Shown piece after piece: positions 13,344 to 23,410 of a DNA stretch of 64,000 nt. The stretch comes from Symbiodinium natans (Eukaryota; Sar; Dinophyceae; Suessiales; Symbiodiniaceae): the NCBI GenBank assembly GCA_905221605.1, contig CAJNDS010000243.1, forward strand, positions 62,001-126,000. Direction: 5' to 3'. Both the position numbers and the translations under genes were made by a program. How positions within the stretch are numbered: position 1 is the first letter of the stretch; each line of letters starts with the position of its first letter. The notes beneath the pieces were generated by a model. It was given only the letters and a program-made list of their open reading frames with translations. It ran no database searches and was not told the origin of the DNA.

Positions 13344-16300
13344 TCACAGCACCTGCGAGGCTGCGTTCAGCTTGTTGCACGTCTCCTGCGGGCTTTGTGG
13401 GGGCTCAAGGAACCGCCTCCATGACTTGGGGAGGCTTCAGTCTCAGAGTCTCAAAACTGTGCAAAGACAGACATTCCCTTTAAAAACACAAGCATGGTAT
13501 GAAACAAGATTGAATATCCCTGCCTCCAGCAGCTTGAGGAGCGTCTCCTCGGTTGTTTCCCGGTCCGCCCGCTCCTGGCTTTCGGGAGTTCTACGAAGTC
13601 ATCCGGGCTTAGAGGTGTTATTAGAGGTTGCGACGGTTCGGATTACTTTCTGAGGAAGTGGTGAAGCAAGGCTGTGTTGGCAGGTCCTGATGGACATGAG
13701 TTGTCCTTCCTGGCAGAATTGTGCATCACAAACGAGCTCTGGGACTTGAGTTTAAGGGTGTGACTTTGACGCAGATGAGTTGGGGAGCGGTGGCTTTGGG
13801 TTTGACACTTTTGAGTGTAGAACTCGAGCAGGGTCGGACAAACACGACCTGCGGCTCAGTGGTTCAATGTGCACTTTGCAGGATGCCGAGTGTTGTCCTT
13901 TTGTCTGGAAGTAAGTGCTGCTAGCCAGTTGTAAGGAGCGCGGCCCTGTGACCAAGGCCTCGTTTCGTTCGTCACGAGGCGGTGATTCTGCTCTTGAAGT
14001 TTACCATACTCTACTTGCCCTGGCCGAAAGAAACCTTGAGCTGCAGAAAAAGGCAAAAAGTGATGGTCAAAATAGTGTCGAAGACCATGCAGAGCCAAAC
14101 CCCTGAACAGCGTTCTCGTTGGACAGGAATGGGTTGCAAGCCGAACCCAATCACACAGTCACAGCTCACCTGGGCGATCTCTGCTCTCATCTTCGCCACC
14201 GTGTCCTGCCCAACCGCGGCAAGCACGGAACAAAAGAAAAAAAGGAGCTGTCCTTCCTTCGATCCTGGATCCTTTGCTATAATTGCTGGCCGACAAACCA
14301 AGACTCCGCCAACCCCAAGACGTTGAACGAAATGAACGAAAGAACCTTGATCGAAGGCATGACTAAGACTGTGGTCCCCCCGCTCTCGGGCAAAAAATGC
14401 CCAAAGAGCCACTGAATGCATCGCCCCCCCAAAGCCCAAGCTTCTCCCAAACACTCTTCGCCAGACATCGAGTCCTCCATCATCCGCAGCAGGGCCTCCT
14501 CGGTGTCCTCTCGGGCTTTCTTTTCCGTGAGGATGGCCTTCGCTGCGAGTCATCGAGCTGCGATGCATCGGGCATCATCGGGCTGCGATCCCCCTACACC
14601 GGCAAAGACGACATGGTTTCGGAGGATCGGTTCAGGAGCACTGCGTGCTTGCCGGAGGGATTCGCATAGAGGGCCAACCCAGGGTTTCCGATTCGACGCG
14701 CAGATTTAGCTTGGGGGCTTGAACTTCGTCGTCGCTCCAGCAGTCGGAATGGAAACCCCTATTAAATACCTGCACGGCCGAACACCCATACCTAAACCCA
14801 AGAAGCCCCATACCCAAACCTCCGATGTGGTCCTACACTCGTAGATGCCTCAACCTCAAAGAAGCGTAAACCCCGCACCTCCTGGAGTCGCGCGATCTCC
14901 TCGGAGGCCCGCCTTTTGCTGCTCTGCTTTCGCAGCAAGACAAGCCCGGGAGTTTGATGTTAGGCTCTGGGCTCTTCACGGCAAGGCGAGTTGGTATCCG
15001 CTATCTTCTCGTGATTTCCAGAGGTAGTAGTTACCAGCGTTCGGAGACGAAAGGTGGAGGTTGGGAGGGAGATAGTCTCTTCACCGTAATAACTAATTGC
15101 ATGAAATTGCAGACATGGGTTTCTGCAGGGGCTTATGGATGGCATATAGTATTTACGGTAGACTCGAGGGCTTCCGCTCGGCAGCCCCTGGAACGTGCAA
15201 GAGGCCTCTATCAAGCCTTCAAGGATGAGGCAACTTTATGACTAGAACGACTACAGAAGTGCAGATGCAGAACGTGGGACCGAATCCGACAATGTCAGAA
15301 TGGGCTCCGAGTCCCAACTAACCCTGAAGCGTGAACCTGAAAGCCCAAATTGGATCATGTAAGCTGCACATGCGACAGCTGAAGCACACCTGACGATCCG
15401 GTCTTCCATGGTCTCGCGGGACTGCGCCTCCTGCAACCCGGCATACCCAGGCCGACGTTTAGCGCACTGGGCTTGCAGCTTACAGTTGGGTCACTGACGG
15501 CGGTGACTCCGAAGCGGCTGCGCTGGCTCTTGCAGCGCATGCCGGTGACCCATTTTTAACCATTTTCACGTTCGGTGTCGGGCAGAAGCAGCTGAGTTCC
15601 CGGTCACCGGCATGTTTCGGCATGACAGGCACTTGGGAGGGCGCAGAAAGAGAACGTGCCGAACGCCTCTGCTCTTATGTGCCTTATGTGGCAAATAAAC
15701 TCAAGCCTTCCAGGCTTTTCAAGCAAAATGCCGGCTTCATGCTGGACCCGGTGTGCCCATCAAAGGCTTGGCCCTGCCAAGCCCTCAATCACACCTGAAT
15801 CCCATTGAAACTGCAGTCCCCAAACCCGAAGGGGCCAAAAAGCTTAAAATAAAAAGGCACGAACAGAGAAAGAGAGGGAGGGAGGAAGAAAGAGAGAGAG
15901 GGGGAGAGAGAGAGACAGAGAGAGAGAAAGCAAGCAAGGGCCCGGAATAGGTGGCAGGCTTCTCGTAAGCTCTCATAGAGCTTGGGGATGTCCACGTCGA
16001 CCTCTTGCAGCTGCTCGGCGTTGACGGAGAGAGGGGCTTGGGGCTCTAAGGGCGTTTAGGTTGTTCTGATATTCAAAAGTGTTTTGCCATCAGATTTCAA
16101 GGTCTTCAATCTGCGAAGGACACATTCCTTTTGGGTGGCAGCTGGTAGGGCCAAGGCTCTTGCCATGGTTCTTTCTTTAGGGGTTGAGACGGCAAATACA
16201 TCCGAAATAGAGATGAGCAGCCGTTCTAGGCCTCATGCTGGCACCGCTCTCGTGCATCATCGTTCATCACATCCTCTCATCGGGAGAAGCTCGTAACCGG

Positions 16301-19300
16301 GATTCGGACGTATCGGCGAAGTGCAGCTTCGGCTTCTGCCTGGGGTTTTAGTTGGACACTTCTCACATGGGGGGGGGGGGGGGGGCCTTAAGATGGTCTC
16401 AGTATGCGGGCACTTCTCTCTGAGGATCTGGCCCGCGAGCGTCCTTCGCGAGCGATCTCCTGTTGCACGGCTGCGGAACGCTTCGACCAGCCCGTTTCCC
16501 CCCAAAACTACCAAAAGACAAGTTCCGAAAGAAAATTAAACGGCATTACTGGCGAAACCTCTTCCCAAAGCCCCAGCTCCCAGCACTCTGACCTCTGACC
16601 ATTAACTTCAATCCGCAAAAGAAGGCGCGCCTCGCGCAGCAGGGCTGTCCGCTCGTCGAAGGTCTTCAAGACCTTCGCTTCAGCATCGCGCCGCGCCTGT
16701 TGCCAGGCGTTCTGATTCAAAGCAGCTTCCTTAAGGCTTTGAGGTGTTTCAGGTGTGGGGAAGTTCGCACGAAGATTGCCCCAAACACGCCGATTCCACA
16801 AATCCTAAAGTTTTAAACACATGCTCCAGCGTTTGGCGTCGGAGAACAAGCGAACATGGACCAGCCAGAACAGGAGTGAGCACGTTCCAATCCTAAAGAG
16901 ACGGGCTGCAGGGAATTGATGCTTCCGACAGTGTGTCTCTTTGAGGCCTCGTCATCAGCCCTGAACCCAGAATCATAACCCCACACTGTCACTTAAACTC
17001 ACCATTCCCCCCCCCCCCCCCCCCCCCCCCCCCCGCCAGCCTGCTGCTCCGACTCCAGCGCTTGCTGCAGCCGCATGTCTGCAGCCTTGTGCATGTGGCC
17101 GGGCTGGAGAGGTGTGACATCCGTGGGGCTGAGGACTCGCGGCACGTCCAAGACAACAGATTGCGAGGTTTGCAGGCAGGTACAGTGTGCAAGTGTAAGT
17201 GCAACTGCATGGGGTTCAATAGAAAAACGTAAGGAATATCTTCTCAGCAGACTTTGCTGAGCTCAACGGGAGAGGTCCGCATACCCCTGCCAACCATGTT
17301 TCCGACAATGTAAACTAAAAATTTAGATCAAGATCCCCCCTCCCCTCACAAGTTTTCCCTCATGCTGCATTCAGTCAGGCCCTTCAAGGTATCCTGTTCG
17401 CTACACTGCTGCCTTGGCCGTTGGTTTTGGCTTTAGCTTCGTTTTTTTGTTTCCTTTGGAGATGATGGCTGCACGAGTAAGCTCAATCAGTGGGCGGAAG
17501 AAGTAAACAGGGAATTTGCTTGGGGTCCGCATCAGCTGCTTGTCAGCTCTAGAACATGGGTGCTCGAAGCCTGATGGCGGACACGCAAGCAAATGCTGCA
17601 CATAGAAGAATGCCAGTATGTTCTTGTAGGCCCGACTGCCCATTTAACAGTCTCACAGTCACTCACACACACACACACACACTGTGACGATGGCATGGTT
17701 TTGTTTTGGACCACGAGGGTCATGAGCTGCCCATTCTGTGGTATCCAGGGCACCAGCCCACACCCACAGTACGTCAATCGCTGCACTGAGGGGACATGTT
17801 TACTACATGGACTGAAACAAAACCATTCATGGGGGCGAAGGAAACCAAGGCTCTGTGGCTGTTAAGATGCTCCCACCGTAGTTGTGTTATCCAAGGCGCC
17901 GATGTCCCCCCAAAGGGCACACACTGAGGCATGGAGTGTTGTTCTTAGGACTCAGGACCATGAAGGTCATGAGCTGCCCAATCTGTGGTTCCCAGGACCT
18001 ACGTCCACCCCACAGCACGTTAGTGAATGCAGACCAAGTCACAGATTGCGGAAAATCCAAGGCGCTGGCACTGCAGCCGTCGAGTTTCGAAGGCGAACCC
18101 GAGAGAAAACTTCGGGCTTCAGGGTATGTGACGTCACAAGCAGGATGTGCAGGTACACAAGGGTGATCAGCCCTTGCTTCCCACCAGATTCCGTAGCTTT
18201 GTTAGGCACGGTCTGGAATCTGATGCTGAGCCCCCCTGCTCTCGAAAAAGGACAAAAACGAAGTCTTCAAGCTAGATCCAAGAAGCCGCTTGGGAACAGC
18301 GGTTGCACACACACACACACACAGAGACACACAGATCTCGAATTCCTTCGAAAGCGTTGACTTTGTTGCAAAGAAGACGGGCGTGCAACAACAGGTGTTG
18401 GGCCCAGGACCACCTTAGGGAAGGTTCAGGGCGCAGTCACCTTCGGGATGCTACGGCAAGGGATCCAACGTCTTTCCGACCTTGGCCTGTGCAGGGCATA
18501 AATCTCAAAACCCTCCTTGCTCTGCCGGGTGACGCCAAGCTCCTTGGAGCGCGCCTCCGTCATGGCCTCAACGGGAATCATGTCATAGTAAACTTTCGTC
18601 TTGTAGGGTTTAGGCAGCCTGGGTTAGGCTAAGTTCATCAGGCCACCGCCAAGGACCAAAGCCTGAGCCTTCCAACCTGAGATCCTGAACGGAGTCAACC
18701 GAGCAGGCCTCACGGCCCAGACGCTCCTCGTCGAAGTCGCGCTGGAACTTCAAGAGCTGATCCTGCAGATTTTAGGAAAAACAGTTGGGCTTCGTGGTTC
18801 AGGGGGACAAGAAAAACCCTCCCTGAACCACAGTGAACCACCGTGGATCCTTTGAAGCCCAAGAGCCCTGAGACCCCTCCAAAACCTCAACGGTCCAGAC
18901 GTCCTGAGGCCTAGAGTGCCTACAGCTTTCGCTTCAAGTTCCCAGTTTCTGGCAAGGGGATTCTATCGTCCGTCTGAGGGTTGAGGGTTTCGGCTTTGAG
19001 GACTTCAGCTCCGTTCGAGAGGGGCCTTTTCCTGATAGGCGCGAGGCCTTTTCGGCCTTGAAGCCAAATCGGGGTCCTCCTTCTTTCGGGTTCTCAGTCG
19101 ATTCAGTTGAAGGCTCAGAGAGTGCGATCCCCACCCCTTCACTCTAAGCCTAAACCCGCACCATCGCACTCTCCAGCATCGATGCCTTGAGGAGCGCAAG
19201 GTCCGAATGGAGGGACTCCTGGTTTGCAGATGCGGCGGCTTCGTGAAAGGGCCCTCGGCGGCCTCTACACTGTACACCCAGTCCCGAAACAACAATCCAA

Positions 19301-20442
19301 TCACCCCCACCCAGTTAGGCAGTCCTTTTCAAACCCCCAAGTCTCCCAAGTAATGAAACTTTAAAAACTGATAGGGGTCAGATAAAGTAAAGGGATAAGA
19401 AGAAGCTGTAGCTGGATGTGGGAGGGTACCCGGAGCCTGGCTTTGTTGAAGCTTCAGGTCGACGTCATACCTTCCGTCGTCTGGGAATACACTCTTGAGA
19501 ATAAGGGGGGCACATGGGGCACCCTAGGGCCCTAGAGAAAGTCCCTTGAACTCAAAGTTCCCACTTCATTCCCTACTCAGAACTTGTAACTGTGTCATGC
19601 CCGATGAAGAGCGCTCAAGGGTCTTGAGGGGTGAACGAGGTTTAAGGGCTTTCGGGGCTGAGCCTCCTAAATTCGGAAATCCTCAACAGCTTGAGCCCGT
19701 AAACCAAAACGACGAACCCCTGACCCTTCCAGACCCCAAAACAAAGCCCCACAACACACTCTAACACACAACACCCCCTAAACGGTCCTACTTCAACCCT
19801 CAAACGTTCAGACCTTGAAACCCTGAACTTCAAGAGGATCTCCAACACCCGCGCTTATGAGATAGATGTTCGCAACTTTTGGCAGGCAACTTGGGTGTCG
19901 AGTGTAACGGGGTAAAGTTTAGCGGAGGCTTCGGTTTCGACTTCTCGACTTCTGGACTTCTCGACTTTGTGCCGGGCATGCGCTGGCTGAGCTGGTCGAA
20001 GCGCGAGTTGCGCTCGTGCTCAAGGCCTGGAGCTGGAGGGCCTAGGGCCTGAAGAGGGCCTGAAGAGGGCCCCTGAAGAGGGCCTGAAGAGGGCCTGGAG
20101 GAGGGCTTTTTAGGTTTGGACTTGAAAGGGCTCAGGCGCTACGATTGCTGCCTTGCTGATCGAATGTACGAGCAAGCTGCCATAGCAAGCCAAAAAAAAC
20201 AGAATGGCATTCAGCATTTGGGTACCCTGAGACGTCACACCAAGACACCAATACACCAATGCCAATGGCTTAACCCAGAATTGGGGCACATCTCGAAAGA
20301 CACGAGATTAGAAAGGTAGTGTTCCGTGCATGTCCCGTAGCCATAGACGCAGCGCGCAACTCCAGAACCCACAACTGGCGATGCACTTCCTGTGAACCTT
20401 AGCTCACAGCCTTGCTGCAAGCCAGATAACCGCTCGGACAGC
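13344..20442 (-). CDS. SF-assemblin (striated-fibre coiled-coil protein), about 14 micro-exons, N-terminus incomplete
   Basis: SF-assemblins form striated root fibres at eukaryotic basal bodies. Exons from 5' to 3': 20411-20442 (LSERLSGLQQ), about 19968-20026 (EHERNSRFDQLSQRM), 19186-19218 (ESLHSDLALLK), 18709-18762 (DQLLKFQRDFDEERLGRE), 17041-17085 (AADMRLQQALESEQQ), 16631-16696 (ARRDAEAKVLKTFDERTALL, then RE), 16412-16459 (EIAREGRSRARSSERS), 15960-16001 (VDVDIPKLYESLRE), 15390-15430 (EAQSRETMEDRIV), 14879-14912 (RASEEIARLQE), 14475-14537 (AILTEKKAREDTEEALLRMM, then E), 14170-14205 (DTVAKMRAEIAQ), 13524-13574 (ERADRETTEETLLKLLE) and 13344-13385 (ETCNKLNAASQVL, then TGA). Most joins are AG|G and in frame, with GC, GT or GA donors. 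The IPKLYE, EKKAREDTEE and TEETLLKLLE blocks, in this order, are typical of the family. The end of exon 2 and possible small exons before the third and eighth exons are uncertain. The start codon was not found; the frame before 20442 is open to about 20594. Confidence 0.87.
16370..16385. repeat. Poly-G tract inside an SF-assemblin intron
   Basis: A 16-base G run, read directly. Confidence 0.95.
17007..17034. repeat. Poly-C tract (28 bases) just inside an SF-assemblin intron
   Basis: An uninterrupted run of 28 C on the plus strand begins about 6 bases from the GC donor at 17040, so the primary transcript has a poly-G run next to its 5' splice site. Confidence 0.95.
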
Positions 20443-22213
20443 CTGCCAGAGAACGTGGTTTCTGACACCGCTCGTCGATTCGGGTTTGCAGACTCCACGG
20501 CTACCGACAGACACCGACAGCGTGCCCCATGTGCCGATTCGCTGACAGCAGCATAAAATGGATTGGGATCGCAGCTGCGCGTGAAAATTGTCACTGCCGC
20601 CTCGAAGTCCTAGGACCAATCACCCTCCAAGCAGCTCGAAACCTAAACCTTCTCAACAAATTCAAAGAGCTCCAACCTCATGCAGAAGACTCCCTCTGCG
20701 GTGCTATGCCAGTCTGTTGCCTGTTGATCCGCTCGTAGTAATTTCCCCCTGCAGCTCCACTCGCCATCATGCCTGGCGTGGATTCGCAGGATTTGGGGGA
20801 GGGGCTGAACACTTGAACTGCCTCGACTAAACCACGAGAGCTGCCCTGGATCATTAGTCATCGCAGAAGTCGCTGACGATTAGCCAGCTTCCTTGCACGA
20901 ATGGTTGTGTACCAGCCCAAATTCTCGCAAAAACTCGATAGGCGTGACACCGACACCCACAAAATCAACAAAGTAGGATTGCTCCCCGGCCTACAGCCTC
21001 TACAGCCGCTGTTGAGCTACTGAAGAGAGAGAGAGAGAGATTAAAAAAAAAAAGAGAGAGATAAAGAAAAAAAAGAGAAAGACACTTCACTCCAAAGGCC
21101 TGGAAGATTTGGACCTTCACACGCACGCGAAACCTCTAGATGCGTGCTGCGGCCATGCCAGGCAATATTATGTGCTGCATGAAAAGTTGGCCAGCTATAG
21201 AAGCTTTGACTGTGCAATTGAGCGCTGAAAGCCTCGCACATGCTGAAACGCTAGACTGCTCCTGAAACCAAGCTCGTGAAAGGATTTTTGCAGGCTTCGT
21301 TTGCTCTTGGCCCGGGCTTGCTGAAGGCTTCATCCAGAGGAGCTCCCCAATAGCCCGCGTACTGTAGCCAGAAGCATGCACGCGACAACAGCACGGCGAC
21401 GCAATTACGCATGCTGCATGGTCCGACGGCTCCACCTAGTAGTTGACCTGGTAGTTTGGTTCTCGTGCAGTCTTTTCCACGTTCGGACAAAGCCAGGACG
21501 GGAAGTGGAGCGGATGCATGCACTGTCGAATTGCCCTCACAGAGGGGAAAAAAGCTGCTCTAACATTTTCTTCCGTAGATCACAAGTCTTCACATTACCA
21601 TCAACGATGTTTCCGGCTTGGTCTGTCGGACTGTCATATTTGGATTAGACGGATCTAGACCACTGCACGGGCAACAGAGTTCTAAGCTTGTGCTGAACAG
21701 CAACTCCACAAGAATACTTCCGATGGAGTCACTCCGCAAGATCCAAGAACCCCAAAGTCCGGTGCAGCTGAGAACTGACGCCCTCAGCAGCTACCGGTGA
21801 CTTCAGGTGCTGGAGAGGACGCTGACCAGCCAGTCGAGGCCTGCACAGGGCATCGTCTTGCCCGGTGCATGCGCTAGCTAGGGAAAAGTGGGCTGTGGGT
21901 TTTGGGTTTTGGGTTGTCATCCTTCTGGCTTTACTCTTCGGGGGGGGATTCAGGAAGTTCCTCAAGGCTCTTCACTCGGGCTCGACTCTCGCAGCGGCCA
22001 GTGACCCCAGTGTATTTGCCACACTGTCGCACGCGCACGCCTTCGTCTTTGCAGCGCAGCCTTTGGGTTTGCAATGGTGCTCCGCGAATTATTGCCATCC
22101 GTTTGCTATCAATGGCTGACCGAGAAAGACTTTGTCCCTTCTGTTAAACCCTCATCTGGGGAACCCCCATCTGGGGAACGGCATGATGCCACGTGATGGC
22201 TACTTAGCTACTG
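20443..22213. other. Spacer between Mei2-like and SF-assemblin genes
   Basis: This stretch should hold the first exon of SF-assemblin on the minus strand, but I could not place a convincing ATG exon. It includes a purine-rich microsatellite around 21024-21082. No other gene is supported. Confidence 0.4.
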
Positions 22214-22785
22214 CTACTTGCCCGGTGGTCGCAGCCGTGGCTTGGTAAGCTTCCGCGTTGGGGGTGGAAAGGGCGTGTGCAGACCATCTGTCAGCAGAAG
22301 GGGCTTTGCATCCCATGGGACCGACGAATGCATGATCGAGAAGTTGCGATACTTCTCGATGAGCGCGTCAAGGCCCTGCACTTTGGTGGCCCAGTGGACC
22401 CTCAACTGCTGACCGCGTAGCCACTTGCCATCCATCTTCGCCCAAAGGCTCAGGACCTCGTCAACTGAGATTGCGTTGAAGAAGCACTCGCCGAAGGATC
22501 GACCCAATCGAAAGTCGCGCGGCATGTAGAGGAAATCAATCTGGCCCCGACAGCCCCATGCCTCGACAGTCTTCAGCACATCCTCTGCAAACCATTCGGC
22601 GGGCCAGCCAAAAACGCACAGAGTCGTGCCAGGTACGACCGTCCTTAGGTAGTGTTGATTTACATTCCACTCGATTCGTACAAGGACTAGGTGACAGAGT
22701 TCGTTCCCAGACAGCTCTGTGTACTGTGCTGCAAGCTCTGCAAGCTGCTTGGCAAAACTGAGCTTCGCACGGCAAATTGCGAAGG
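22214..22785 (-). CDS. Mei2-like RNA-binding protein (RRM_2), terminal exon
   Basis: The frame is open from just after an in-frame TGA at 22790-22792 down to TAG at 22214-22216. The translation matches the C-terminal RRM of Mei2-like proteins in order: TTLCVFGWPAEWFAEDVLKT (beta-1 and helix 1), then GQIDFLYMPRDF, then GRSFGECFFN (RNP1-like strand), then KVQGLDALIEKYRNFSIMHS, the conserved helix after the RRM. Mei2-like proteins bind RNA; in fungi and plants they act in meiosis and development, and dinoflagellates are rich in RNA-binding proteins. The exon may start at 22643 (AG|G, just before the RRM) or at 22785 (CAG|C); the extra 47 codons upstream look helical but are not decisive. The C-terminal tail is Pro/Arg/Lys-rich. 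Confidence 0.8.
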
Positions 22786-22860
22786 CTGATCAGCTTCTCC
22801 CGGACCTTCAAACACAAAACCATTTTACTTCGAACATCCCCACCCTCTCTGGGTAGAGAT

Positions 22861-22938
22861 ACTCTGGGGTTGGGCACTCCGGGGACACTCTGGGGTTGGG
22901 CACTCCAGACACACTCTGGCGTTGGGCACTCTAGGGAT
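22861..22938. repeat. 26-bp tandem repeat, 3 copies
   Basis: Units beginning actctgg(g/c)gttgggcactc occur at 22861, 22887 and 22913 with small differences. They lie in the presumed intron or spacer upstream of the Mei2-like exon. Confidence 0.9.
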
Positions 22939-23052
22939 GAGCGAGGACTAGACCGGGCGAGGAGAAGAGTTCCGGGCGAGGAGAAGAGTTGAGTCTAAAA
23001 TCTAAGAACCCCACACTGAGGGTGGGGAAAAATGCAAAAGAAGAAGTGGCGC

Positions 23053-23164
23053 TGTCGAGCTTTTGGGCAAGCATGGGCAAACACCCGAAACGTGCGCCGG
23101 CCTCTTTTGCATGCAGATCCTCCAGCTCACGAAAGGTCTGCTTCACAATGGTCGACAGCGACAT
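23053..23164 (-). CDS. Candidate first exon of the Mei2-like gene
   Basis: An ATG at 23164 opens MSLSTIVKQTFRELEDLHAK and continues in a helical, coding-like frame to a possible GC donor after 23053. It would join in frame to the open frame beginning at 22785. The frame is also open upstream to about 23218, so the exon may be longer, or it may belong to the end of the ARL1 gene. This is inference from frame and codon character only. Confidence 0.4.
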
Positions 23165-23410
23165 CGCCAGCGACTTCGCTTCGGATCGGTGTGGAAAGTA
23201 AGAAGCGATCCAAATGCTGCTGCGAGACTAATGCAGCACCTCTGCCACGCAGCTTCGGACAAGATGCGTGAAGCTGTGCCTCTGCTCTAAGACTTCAGAC
23301 TTGCTATGCAAGGTCCACTTCACCGAAAGCTCCCGTGTCCAAATCCACAACTGCAAAGAAAACTGCAAAGAATGCCCCAAACTGCACCAACTGCGCCACA
23401 TTCACGACAC

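Noticed and set aside
12841-13653. 270-codon plus-strand open frame
   Set aside because: It runs antisense across the last two SF-assemblin exons (13344-13385 and 13524-13574), which have clear family motifs. It has no motif of its own.
20331-20345. Partial match to the dinoflagellate spliced leader (CCGTAGCCAT)
   Set aside because: Only about ten bases match and the rest (AGACGC) diverges from the leader. Expected by chance in 64 kb.
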